This document shows positions 48,577 through 54,693 of a stretch of 54,693 bases of DNA, piece by piece. Each line of letters opens with the position of its first letter. Position 1 is the stretch's first letter. Source of the DNA: JAFNGF01 sp964567045 (lineage in GTDB: Bacteria; Planctomycetota; Phycisphaerae; Sedimentisphaerales; Anaerobacaceae); contig CAZMLE010000023.1 in NCBI GenBank assembly GCA_964567045.1, positions 1 to 54,693 on the forward strand, given 5' to 3'. A model generated the notes under the pieces. It saw only the letters and a list, made by a program, of their open reading frames with translations. It was not told the DNA's origin and ran no database searches. Both the position numbers and the translations under genes were made by a program.

Positions 48577-48891
48577 ATGGATATCCTTGTCAGAATAAAA
48601 CGTTTGGTCGTTTCGCGGCGAGTCCTTTTCACCGAAAAGGCGGAGATCGAGATGGCAAGGGATGCGCTGACACCAGAACTGGTGTACGAGGCGATTCTGA
48701 ATGCACCGGCGATATTCAAGGTGCTGCGTTCTCGTAATCCGAAGGCAGGAGGCAGGAGCGAGAGGCTCTACGTAATCAAGGGGTTGACCTTTGACGGAGT
48801 TGACATCTACACTAAAGGTAAGATACTGAAAAAAGAAGGAGTTGACATTTTCTATGTCCTCATCTCATCTAAAAAAAGCACCGACGTCTGA
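48577..48891 (+). CDS. DUF4258-like protein, probable toxin of a toxin-antitoxin pair
   Basis: 104 residues. VLFTEKAEIEMARDALTPEL, VYEAILNAPAIFKVLRSR, RLYVIKGLTFDGVDIYTKGK and FYVLISSKKS follow the small RelE/DUF4258-like barrel often found beside a YgiT-type antitoxin. It probably acts on RNA. The following gene starts within its last codons, as usual for such pairs. Composition and neighbours (a planctomycete dockerin-type remnant) suggest it belongs to the host rather than to the archaeal-like blocks. Confidence 0.65.
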   Translation: MDILVRIKRLVVSRRVLFTEKAEIEMARDALTPELVYEAILNAPAIFKVLRSRNPKAGGRSERLYVIKGLTFDGVDIYTKGKILKKEGVDIFYVLISSKKSTDV

Positions 48892-49090
48892 GGCGTTTCC
48901 TTGTCCGGAGTGCGGAAGGATCCAGATGATTCGCGTCGTGGAAACCTGCCAGCTCGGGGACGGGCTGACGGTCAAGAGACTCGCGCACTACAAGTGCCGC
49001 TCTTGTGGCTCGCGTTTCTTCGACGATGACGCTATGCACGGCATTGCGGCTGCACGTGCGTCGCACCGTTCGTTGGCCCGATCCTGCTAA
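48855..49090 (+). CDS. YgiT-type zinc-finger antitoxin-like protein
   Basis: 78 residues from the ATG at 48855, overlapping the toxin-like gene by 37 bp. Zinc ligands are CPECG and, after about 30 residues, CRSCG, followed by SRFFDDDAMHGIAAARASHR. The CxxC pairs match the N-terminal zinc finger of MqsA/YgiT-type antitoxins; no HTH domain follows, so it is a finger-only type. It would neutralise the neighbouring toxin. Confidence 0.6.
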
Positions 49091-49261
49091 TTGCTCTGTG
49101 CGGACTTTACTGACTTTTGCATATTTGGCCAGCGCTGGCTGGGAACCGATAGCAGTTTCTGGTGCCAAGGAGGTGGGACAGATTTGACAAACGATGCCCT
49201 GGTTAACTGGGAAGACCTGATGGTTTTTGCCGATGGCTGGCTAACCGGGATAGCTCCATAA
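49091..49261 (+). pseudogene. Orphan C-terminal tail of a dockerin-like planctomycete protein
   Basis: An open stretch without a start codon encodes CADFTDFCIFGQRWLGTD, CQGGGTDLTNDALVN, WEDLMVFADGWLTG and a stop. The D-x-x-x-F-x-x-F-x-x-x-WL doublet separated by a C...D-L-x-x-D spacer is the ending of many secreted Phycisphaerae proteins. Only the last 50 residues remain; the antitoxin stop codon lies just before it, so the toxin-antitoxin pair or a deletion replaced the rest of the gene. Confidence 0.7.
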
Positions 49262-49375
49262 AGACCTTGCGTTGGCACAAAACCGCATGGGTATGCAAAC
49301 AGAGGGTTTCACCGCTCGCTCAGTCCGAACCATCGACCAGGCTACCAAGATAGTCGATTTGGCCCGCCCGGTCGG

Positions 49376-49966
49376 CTAAACCACGTTGAGATACTTCTCA
49401 ATTCTCAGGCCTTCTTTGAGCTTAAACCTGTTTCTGCTCTGGTCGCCTATAGCCCTATCAAACAGGTCCGCCTTTAGTCGCATCCGGTTCATCTGGTTCT
49501 TTATGGTGTATGGAGATTTGTTTAAGGCCCGGGCTATATCAACATAAGAAAGGCTCATTTGCTTATTCTGAAAGAATACCGCCAGGATTCTTTTTTCCTG
49601 TTCCGAGAAGCGATTGATATCGAATCTTTGGTCAAAGCCGATGGGGGCTCGGCCAGGCAAGGTCGATGGGTTGATTACTCCGATCGGTCGAACAATAGGA
49701 ACCTTTTCTCTTACTGGCGGAGCAATTTCTACACCGCTGACTTTTTCCTCCAGCTTCTCCAAGACTTTGGAATGTTCCCCGATTATTCGCGTATGCTCGG
49801 CCAGTTCATCATCGTGCTTTTTGATGGCTATGCTTATAACTGGTGTCTGGTTTTTCAGGCCTTCGATGTCAGCCTGTATTTTTTTAGGATTCTGCTTGCT
49901 GCTGCTACTTGGCCTTCGGCTGCGCTTTTGTTTCCTCTTTTTCCTGAAAAAATCAAAAAACCCCAT
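49376..49966 (-). CDS. HTH-containing hypothetical protein with coiled coil
   Basis: 196 residues. The N-terminus is very basic (FFDFFRKKRKQKRSRR), then a coiled-coil stretch (KHDDELAEHTRIIGEHSKVL) and a C-terminal helix-turn-helix resembling the LuxR/sigma-4 type (EQEKRILAVFFQNKQMSLSY, VDIARALNKSPYTIKNQMNR). It probably binds DNA and may oligomerise. It is the last of three short genes after the E1-type gene on the same strand; stop codon TAG. Confidence 0.6.
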   Translation of the reverse strand: MGFFDFFRKKRKQKRSRRPSSSSKQNPKKIQADIEGLKNQTPVISIAIKKHDDELAEHTRIIGEHSKVLEKLEEKVSGVEIAPPVREKVPIVRPIGVINPSTLPGRAPIGFDQRFDINRFSEQEKRILAVFFQNKQMSLSYVDIARALNKSPYTIKNQMNRMRLKADLFDRAIGDQSRNRFKLKEGLRIEKYLNVV

Positions 49967-49981
49967 TTTATCTGTGGCATA

Positions 49982-50305
49982 TCAGCAGAGCCTTTTCTGC
50001 AGGTTAAGGCTATAAAGCTGACTTTCGATTTTGGCCAGTTGCTGCTTAATCCGTTGTCGCTGGATATTAGGTAGGTCAGCAATGTTGTTGTTCAAGACAC
50101 TGTGCATCTGCATGGCTGTGAATAGAAAGAACGAATACTCATTTCTCAGATCTGTCCCAACCGAATCCTGCAATAAAGTAAATCCTGGCGTATGGTCCGG
50201 CGTTAGTTCAGATTGTTTCAGTTCCTGCCAGGCCAGCAGCGTTTTCATCCTTTCAAGGCTATTCCTTAGACTTCGTAATCCTGCTTCTAAATCTGCCTCT
50301 GCCAT
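49982..50305 (-). CDS. Hypothetical helical protein
   Basis: 107 residues, helical (AGLRSLRNSLERMKTLLAWQ; QRQRIKQQLAKIESQLYSL). Leaderless-type promoter: a TATA box lies 25 bp before the ATG and no ribosome binding site is seen. Function unknown. Confidence 0.5.
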   Translation of the reverse strand: MAEADLEAGLRSLRNSLERMKTLLAWQELKQSELTPDHTPGFTLLQDSVGTDLRNEYSFFLFTAMQMHSVLNNNIADLPNIQRQRIKQQLAKIESQLYSLNLQKRLC

Positions 50306-50324
50306 GGAAGGTAAAGGCTACAGA

Positions 50325-50336
50325 GGTATAAAAACC
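50325..50336 (-). promoter_or_regulatory. Archaeal-type TATA box of the 50305 gene
   Basis: GGTTTTTATACC on the - strand, centred about 25 bp before the ATG at 50305, leaderless geometry. Confidence 0.55.
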
Positions 50337-50342
50337 TTTCGC

Positions 50343-50543
50343 TCAATAATACATGTCCTCATTATTGCACAGGTCCTTCCAGTTCACTGTATCGCCGTTA
50401 TAGTCGTCGTTTTTTTCTTCGGATTCGTGGAGGTGGTCGAAGATTCTGTTGACGACCCGGCGGATAGCTCTGGTGTTTTCACAAATCTCTTCAAGTGTCT
50501 GGATGGTTTTTTCGTCTTTCGGCGAATCTTCTTCTGGTGTCAT
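50343..50543 (-). CDS. Small acidic hypothetical protein
   Basis: 66 residues, acidic and helical (EKTIQTLEEICENTRAIRRV, NRIFDHLHESEEKND). Its ATG has a TATA box about 28 bp upstream and lacks a ribosome binding site. The function is unknown. Confidence 0.5.
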   Translation of the reverse strand: MTPEEDSPKDEKTIQTLEEICENTRAIRRVVNRIFDHLHESEEKNDDYNGDTVNWKDLCNNEDMYY

Positions 50544-50566
50544 TTTAGAATGATAACGTGGTAAGG

Positions 50567-50574
50567 GTATTTAA
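50567..50574 (-). promoter_or_regulatory. Archaeal-type TATA box of the 50543 gene
   Basis: TTAAATAC on the - strand (in the context AAGCTTAAATACCC), about 28 bp before the ATG at 50543. Confidence 0.5.
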
Positions 50575-50620
50575 GCTTTATCGTGCTGAGAAATAATAGA
50601 GCCAAAGCATATTTTGAAGT

Positions 50621-50660
50621 GACAAGAATAAGAATAGGAGGGCCTTCACCTCGGCCCTCC
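50621..50660 (-). terminator. Intrinsic terminator of the ubiquitin-like operon
   Basis: On the - strand GGAGGGCC (50660-50653), an 8-nt loop and GGCCCTCC (50644-50637) form a perfect 8-bp hairpin, followed by TATTCTTATTCTTG. It lies 20 bp after the E1-type stop codon. Confidence 0.75.
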
Positions 50661-50679
50661 TAAAGATTTCCTGCCTTAC

Positions 50680-51354
50680 CTACCGGCAGGCCTCGGTCAC
50701 ACTCAACTCCGAAGTCAGAAGGTTCAACTGGATGTCGCAGTCTACAGGCAAGTGCCTCAAGTACCTTGTGAATTGAGCAATCATCAAACCTGCTGCAATG
50801 TTGGCACAATAGATTGTTGTCCTGGCTGTGCAAGGGCCGATGAAAGCCTCCTCGGCGTGAAATAATGTTGTGGGATAGTGAGTTCGTGATTTGAAATCAC
50901 AAGCTGTGAGCACACGTATTACCTCTGCGGTCATGCGGCCATCACAAAAGAAACTTACCTTATCTTTCACTGCTTCCCAGACAAGTCGTCGGATGTCAAT
51001 TTTATCGGCACAACAGAAGACTATGTTTCCTATGTCGATACTCCTGCGAAACCGCTCCGGTATTACCTCCAGTTCAAGGTTGCTGTTAATCTTGCGGCAT
51101 AGTTCTGCTGTTGCATCAACTTTTGGTTTGCCAAGGTCGCTTTCCAGATAACCCTGACTTGCAAGGTTAGTTTCCTCAACAACGTCAAAGTCAATCAGTT
51201 GAAGCCAGGCAATCCCCATAGCTGTAAGTTGTATTGCCACCTGCCTGCCAATAGCCCCAACACCTACAACGGTAGCTTTACAGCAGGCAATCCTGTCAGC
51301 AGGTACAATATCCTGCTGGCGGCTGTACCTTTGTTTCGTCTGCTCCGCGTTCAT
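50680..51354 (-). CDS. ThiF/MoeB/E1-type adenylating enzyme
   Basis: 224 residues from the ATG at 51354 (GAGGTG 8 nt before; a GTG at 51360 is possible). The ATP-binding Rossmann motif is VVGVGAIGRQVA (30-40), followed by LIDFDVVEETNLASQGY, the nucleotide-contact region GKPKVDAT, VFCCADKIDIR and the GPCTARTTIYC segment where the catalytic Cys of this family is expected (Cys175 or Cys183). It would adenylate the C-terminus of a ubiquitin-like protein and form a thioester. A MoeB-sized minimal E1, lacking the separate Cys domain of eukaryotic E1. Its ATG overlaps the stop of the JAMM gene (ATGA). Confidence 0.85.
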   Translation of the reverse strand: MNAEQTKQRYSRQQDIVPADRIACCKATVVGVGAIGRQVAIQLTAMGIAWLQLIDFDVVEETNLASQGYLESDLGKPKVDATAELCRKINSNLELEVIPERFRRSIDIGNIVFCCADKIDIRRLVWEAVKDKVSFFCDGRMTAEVIRVLTACDFKSRTHYPTTLFHAEEAFIGPCTARTTIYCANIAAGLMIAQFTRYLRHLPVDCDIQLNLLTSELSVTEACR

Positions 51355-52172
51355 AAACACATCACCTCGCTTTCTTCATCCCACAATTCAGGCCTGTCTG
51401 CCAATTCATCCAGGATAAGCTGGCGCTCTGCTGGTTCCATCTTTTCGAACTCCTGCAAGAAATCATACGGCATGGCATAGCTACTAAGCTCGTCCACAAC
51501 AGACTCTGGTTGGTCACTGTTAGCACCGAACTGGCCTGGCCAGGTTGCAGGGATGACATTGGCCTGGTATTCAGCATCCCAAGCCTGTTTGTCACTTGGT
51601 CCAAAATCATCGCTGTAGTCCACTGCCACAGGAATAAGTACCTGACCTCCAGGGCCAACATTGAAGCTAAGCCTTGCATAGGTCTTATTATCCTGGGCAA
51701 CTATGAACATCACGGCCCATTGGCAGGTGCCAAAAACCCTGGCAAAGGTCTCTTCATCAATGCTACTTGGCTGCGGGCAGTCAGATGGATGGTGGTGGCA
51801 CCACAGTCGGGCGAACTGCTGAGGCCTTCTACCGAGGTCAACTTGCTGGTCGAAAAAATCTGCGACGGCTATGTCATCGAATTTGACGCTGACAGCGGTT
51901 ACCTGTTGTTTTACTGTAACAAACTCTTTGACAAACAGTAGATCATCGGCCTGGCTAATGCCAAAGCCACCTATTTCGTTATCTGATTCATCCCTGAAGT
52001 AAAGTAGCTTTGCCCAGGCAGTAAGGCTGAATCTCAGGGAAAGAGGCCTCCGTCTCTTGGGCTTAACCTCTTTGGTCAGCAAGGTTGACTCCTGGCGTGG
52101 TTGGTTCGGAACCGGTGATATTTGCGGTTTTGTCGGTTCCATTAGTTGTTTGTTCTGTTGTATCTGGTTCAT
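51351..52172 (-). CDS. JAB/JAMM metalloprotease (deubiquitinase-like)
   Basis: 273 residues from the ATG at 52172 (AAGGA 9 nt before). A Pro-rich N-terminal region (about 1-45) precedes the MPN fold. The catalytic pattern is complete: Glu66 in NEIGGFG, and His126-x-His128-P-x6-Ser136-x2-Asp139 in CHHHPSDCPQPSSID. Such enzymes cleave isopeptide or C-terminal peptide bonds of ubiquitin-like proteins. A ~100-residue acidic tail follows (DELSSYAMPYDFLQEFEK). The gene overlaps the E2-like gene by 110 bp and the E1 gene by 4 bp, so the three are tightly coupled. Confidence 0.88.
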   Translation of the reverse strand: MNQIQQNKQLMEPTKPQISPVPNQPRQESTLLTKEVKPKRRRPLSLRFSLTAWAKLLYFRDESDNEIGGFGISQADDLLFVKEFVTVKQQVTAVSVKFDDIAVADFFDQQVDLGRRPQQFARLWCHHHPSDCPQPSSIDEETFARVFGTCQWAVMFIVAQDNKTYARLSFNVGPGGQVLIPVAVDYSDDFGPSDKQAWDAEYQANVIPATWPGQFGANSDQPESVVDELSSYAMPYDFLQEFEKMEPAERQLILDELADRPELWDEESEVMCL

Positions 52173-53133
52173 CTTCAGCTTTCCTTTCTTGTTTACAGGT
52201 TGGGCATAGGTCTTCTTCAAGGCACAGGCTGCAGAATAGAAAGCCACATTCTGCACACTCACCTATGCAGTTAGGGCAGGTAGTTTCTTCACAGGCGCGG
52301 CACAACTGCGAACAGCCGTTGCATACGGTCTCATAGCAACTGTGGCAGGAGGTGCAACATTCTTCACAGAAGCTTTGATCACAAAAGGTGCACCAGTAAC
52401 TATTCTCATTATCCACAACATGCCCGCAGTCATAACAGGCTGTGCCATCCCACTCATCCAGACGAACGTAAGGACTGTCAGGGCTGTAGGTATTCAGGAT
52501 GCCCCTGACAAGTGTGAAGAAGTCACATAGCCTGCCCTGCTCAAGGGCCGCCCTTATCGCGGAATTGCCTTCGCCTTCGCAGAGCCTGTCATTACTTATA
52601 TGAGGATGCGTAACATCTCCAGATGTGGCTGCCGGATGCGGATCGAGGGCAATACAATAATAGGGGCAGCTACCGTAAAGGTCGCTGAGCTTGTCTATCT
52701 TGAGCTGAATCTTAAATGGGCCAAGATAGACCTCCTGCAGGGTGATAGGCTCAGTTATGACCGAGATGGTATTCTCGGCTTTATCAAAATCTATGCTCTC
52801 AAATTCCTGCTGCAGTTGCTCTAATTCTTCAACCAAAGACGATAGCTTAGGAAGCGCCGCATTCGGTGCCTCGATAAGCTGTTTTGCCCTCTGCATCCAG
52901 TATTGCAGGTCATCTAAGGACCTGTTAATAGATGTGGTGCTGCCTTGTGCTGCTGCTAACCAGGAGCGTGTTAAGGATATTCCGAGCTTTTTTGCCTGTG
53001 AGGCCATTTCCTGAAATACGTTGGTCAGACTGCTTAAACAACTTAATAGTTCCAGCCGGCGTTTGCTCTGCAGCTTGGCAAGAGCCTCTCTAATTCGGTC
53101 TGCTATCTTGATTAGCTTCTTTTTCTCATACAT
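52063..53133 (-). CDS. Fused E2-like (UBC-fold) and Cys-rich RING/treble-clef-like protein
   Basis: 356 residues from the ATG at 53133 (AAGGA 8 nt before). Residues 1-118 are helical, with coiled coil (SSLVEELEQLQQEF). Residues 120-228 have the E2 layout: strands LGPFKIQLKI and YYCIALDPH, then HPHISNDRLC (176-185), where H-P-H and Cys185 match the HPN motif and catalytic Cys of E2 enzymes at nearly the same spacing, and a helix DFFTLVRGILNTY followed by SPYV. Residues 233-313 hold about 20 Cys in CxxC pairs (CYDCG, WCTFC, CEECC, CPNC, CSLC), a zinc-binding array like RING or B-box fingers. The Cys-rich part could act as an E3-like module. E2 activity is inferred, not known. Confidence 0.65.
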   Translation of the reverse strand: MYEKKKLIKIADRIREALAKLQSKRRLELLSCLSSLTNVFQEMASQAKKLGISLTRSWLAAAQGSTTSINRSLDDLQYWMQRAKQLIEAPNAALPKLSSLVEELEQLQQEFESIDFDKAENTISVITEPITLQEVYLGPFKIQLKIDKLSDLYGSCPYYCIALDPHPAATSGDVTHPHISNDRLCEGEGNSAIRAALEQGRLCDFFTLVRGILNTYSPDSPYVRLDEWDGTACYDCGHVVDNENSYWCTFCDQSFCEECCTSCHSCYETVCNGCSQLCRACEETTCPNCIGECAECGFLFCSLCLEEDLCPTCKQERKAEDEPDTTEQTTNGTDKTANITGSEPTTPGVNLADQRG

Positions 53134-53150
53134 AACTAAAGTCCTTTCCA

Positions 53151-53200
53151 AAAAGAAAAAGGGCACCTGCCCACCCATAAAACGATAGACAGATGCCCTG
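53151..53200 (-). terminator. Partial terminator/attenuator between the ubiquitin-like gene and the E2-like gene
   Basis: On the - strand GGGCATCTG (about 53197-53189) and CAGGTGCCC (53169-53161) pair over 9 bp (one G-U) around a loop of about 19 nt, followed by TTTTTCTTTTT. Read-through would be needed to reach E2-JAMM-E1, so this probably makes the modifier more abundant than its enzymes. Confidence 0.6.
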
Positions 53201-53218
53201 AGTAGCAAATGCCGGAGC

Positions 53219-53443
53219 TTACGACTTCGCGCCCTCGATTTTCACAGGTGTAATCGTGACTCTGTCGCCATCGTGTAAGACATAATCTTTCGGCACCGGC
53301 TGGCGGTTGACTCGAATAAGGTAGTCTTCTGGTTTTCTGCCAGGCATCTTTTCCTTAAAAAGCTCTTCGACTTTCATACCTGCGGCTACATGCAGATAGT
53401 CTGCGAAACCACCGCCTTCATTGTCGATGAATAAAATCCTCAT
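53219..53443 (-). CDS. Ubiquitin-like beta-grasp protein
   Basis: 74 residues, AAGGA 7 nt before the ATG. A short beta-grasp pattern: MRILFIDNEGGGFADYL, a helix GMKVEELFKEKMPG, then DYLIRVNRQPVPKDYVLHDG and DRVTITPVKIEGAKS. The L-x-DGDRV-x-I-x-P ending is typical of ThiS/MoaD/Ub-like small modifiers. The C-terminus is EGAKS rather than a bare Gly-Gly, so it may need trimming (a JAMM protease is encoded in the operon) or use Gly-Ala. It is the first identified gene of the conjugation cassette, 86 bp before the E2-like gene. Confidence 0.75.
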   Translation of the reverse strand: MRILFIDNEGGGFADYLHVAAGMKVEELFKEKMPGRKPEDYLIRVNRQPVPKDYVLHDGDRVTITPVKIEGAKS

Positions 53444-53469
53444 TTTCGTTTCCTTTCAAATCTTGATGG

Positions 53470-53559
53470 TTAACCACTGGCAAATTCATTCACGCAGTGA
53501 CACTGCACTACAGACCTGTTATGGGGTGGACTGCGCGCACGACTTCTTCTCTGTGTCAT
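53470..53559 (-). CDS. Tiny basic peptide ORF
   Basis: 29 residues (TQRRSRARSPPHNRSVVQCH, CVNEFASG) with AAGGAAGG about 6 nt before the ATG. It lies between the DUF6745-like gene and the ubiquitin-like gene. The good ribosome binding site is the only support; it could be a leader peptide. Confidence 0.35.
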   Translation of the reverse strand: MTQRRSRARSPPHNRSVVQCHCVNEFASG

Positions 53560-53650
53560 AATGCCTTCCTTTTATTGGGATAGTTTTGGAGGGTTAATTG
53601 TGTTGAATAGACGTGAATAATTAGCGATAGCGCCTAAGAAGCCTTTGGTT

Positions 53651-54693
53651 CTACGCCTCAGCTACAAACTCCAGCTTCTGGCGCTGCCTGGCCCGCGCTA
53701 TCTCATTTTCCATCACTTGCTGTTGTGATGGTGATAACTCTTGCATTCTTCCATCAGCTGTCATCATCCATCGTTGCCTAATGTACTCTTCTTCGATACC
53801 CTCGATACCTACACCGCACAGCCACTGCCTGGCATGCTCCACCTTATTGAGCCTCGGCGGCACCCTCAGGTAGTACAATTGGCCCGTCGACGGGCACTTC
53901 AGCAACGCTATTGCTATCTGATCATCAAGCCCGCTTCGTGCCCTGATCTGTTGTGTTGACTGATGCTCCGGCATAAATATCTTGTCTACGTCTGCCTTCA
54001 ATAGCTGGTTGTCTCCATCTGCGTCACAGGCCATAAACGGCAGTTTCTTGAGTAACCTCTCCGGGCCTATCTTTCTCATCAGGGCTGCTCTTAGCTGCGT
54101 GTTCTCTGTCCTTAAGACCTCGCCCGGGTCTAAATCATCAGGCCCTGCGTAGTAGAGCTCCTTACTGACCGCTACTCCCATCATAAAGTAATGCCTGGCC
54201 TTGCCCTGCCGCCATACACCTACCCGCTGGTGGTTCTCTATCCTGCCGTAACCATACTGCCTTCCTTGTTCATCATACAATCTAATCTCGTAGTTCGGCT
54301 CATCGCTCCATCTAGGTTCACCGCTGGCTATATCAGCCAGTGTGGCCTCTAGCTTCTGCAATAGGTTCTCTGTCCGCTTCCATGGACGTCTGACCTTCGC
54401 CGTTACTTCCAGCCACAACCTGCCGTTCGGACGATACACCCGGAAGCCTTTCCTGTACGGGGTCCATGCGTAGGCTTGCTGGCCATTGTCATATACGAAC
54501 TCTTCCCGTACGAATCTTGCCCGCTTGCTTAGCTGCCGGAGCGTACCTTTATATGTGCCTATTCTGACCCCTGTAACCTCGTAGAAAGCGCCCTCTGATG
54601 GCAGATTCGAGTATGTGTCGTACCTCTGGATGGTCTTTATGTAGTGGTTCAGTGTGAATTGGACAAACACATCTACAGCTAGGAGAGTACCTT
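53651..54693 (-). CDS. DUF6745-like protein heading the ubiquitin-like operon (5' end missing)
   Basis: The frame is open to the right edge, so the N-terminus is outside. At least 347 residues are present. The first part has strands FYEVTGVRIGTYKGTLRQ and RLWLEVTAKVRRPWKR. About residues 200-290 (VLRTENTQLRAALMRKIGPE, RLLKKLPFMACDADGD, LKCPSTGQLYYLRVPPRLNK, WLCGVG) resemble the DUF6745 module found in large bacterial proteins. The C-terminus is a charged helix. The function is unknown; its place upstream of the modifier gene, 208 bp away, suggests it may be a substrate or partner of the conjugation system. Confidence 0.55.
   Translation of the reverse strand, partial: GTLLAVDVFVQFTLNHYIKTIQRYDTYSNLPSEGAFYEVTGVRIGTYKGTLRQLSKRARFVREEFVYDNGQQAYAWTPYRKGFRVYRPNGRLWLEVTAKVRRPWKRTENLLQKLEATLADIASGEPRWSDEPNYEIRLYDEQGRQYGYGRIENHQRVGVWRQGKARHYFMMGVAVSKELYYAGPDDLDPGEVLRTENTQLRAALMRKIGPERLLKKLPFMACDADGDNQLLKADVDKIFMPEHQSTQQIRARSGLDDQIAIALLKCPSTGQLYYLRVPPRLNKVEHARQWLCGVGIEGIEEEYIRQRWMMTADGRMQELSPSQQQVMENEIARARQRQKLEFVAEA

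Noticed and set aside
50680..53443. Identification as a standard PRTRC cassette
   Set aside because: PRTRC has ThiF, JAB and a Ub-like protein, but also ParB-related and other named genes and no E2-like/Cys-rich fusion; only part of the set matches.
12178..54693. Second copy of the tRNA-Gln 3' end marking the right end of the element
   Set aside because: Reading for GGTTCGAATCCTGG and its complement found only the tRNA itself; the attR is probably outside the window or degraded.

Overview
The window looks like chromosome of an anaerobic planctomycete, most likely of the Phycisphaerae/Sedimentisphaerales type. This rests on a CotH-kinase protein with lamin-tail domains, a pseudopilin-like protein with an FTLIELLVVIAIVAIL-type N-terminus, Tat-exported Gfo/Idh and sugar-isomerase-like proteins, a dockerin-like DLxxFAxxWL tail remnant, and an oxygen-sensitive 2-hydroxyacyl-CoA dehydratase-type operon. 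The species assignment is inference; no rRNA gene is present.

Layout. (1) 1-12 kb, + strand: the end of the CotH/lamin-tail protein; a small membrane ORF with an in-frame TGA; a DUF3034-like outer-membrane protein; an operon of a Cys-rich class I methyltransferase, a YjiM/double-cubane-type reductase, two further 2-hydroxyacyl-CoA-dehydratase-like subunits and their ATP-driven activase; then a UvrD/Rep helicase and tRNA-Gln(CTG). Several genes of this operon carry palindromic or A/T repeat elements in frame. (2) 12.2-26.5 kb, all - strand: an integrative element at the 3' end of tRNA-Gln. It has a tyrosine integrase, a spore-photoproduct-lyase-like radical SAM protein, a primase-like protein between two related membrane proteins, accessory genes, and at its far end a promoter-driven operon of a 1152-aa HTH-phosphoribosyltransferase-cyclase-like protein plus PyrF and PyrE. 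(3) 26.5-54.7 kb is a mosaic. Four blocks (about 26.9-30.5, 40.25-42.7, 46.3-48.4 and 49.4-54.7 kb) hold plasmid-type genes: Orc1/Cdc6, a HerA-like ATPase, RHH and Zn-finger proteins, an endonuclease relic and a ubiquitin-like conjugation cassette. Several of these have archaeal-type TATA boxes about 25 bp before a leaderless start codon. Between them lie planctomycete-type modules (acyltransferase, UPF0158, CcbP-like, pseudopilin, flavodoxin, Gfo/Idh plus URO-D, sugar isomerase-like, a toxin-antitoxin-like pair), several bounded by direct repeats.

The most interesting systems are two. One is the HTH-PRTase-cyclase/PyrF/PyrE operon, which couples pyrimidine nucleotide synthesis enzymes to a possible nucleotide-signal enzyme and sits where a defence cassette would be expected. 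The other is the ubiquitin-like operon: a beta-grasp modifier, a fused E2-like (HPH...C) plus Cys-rich RING/treble-clef-like protein, a JAMM protease and a ThiF/E1 enzyme, which together would make a near complete conjugation and deconjugation pathway.

The archaeal-like blocks show decay: an IS insertion, a frameshift in HerA and a nonsense codon in the endonuclease-like gene. That fits an old, fragmented integrated element, but an assembly mosaic cannot be excluded from sequence alone.
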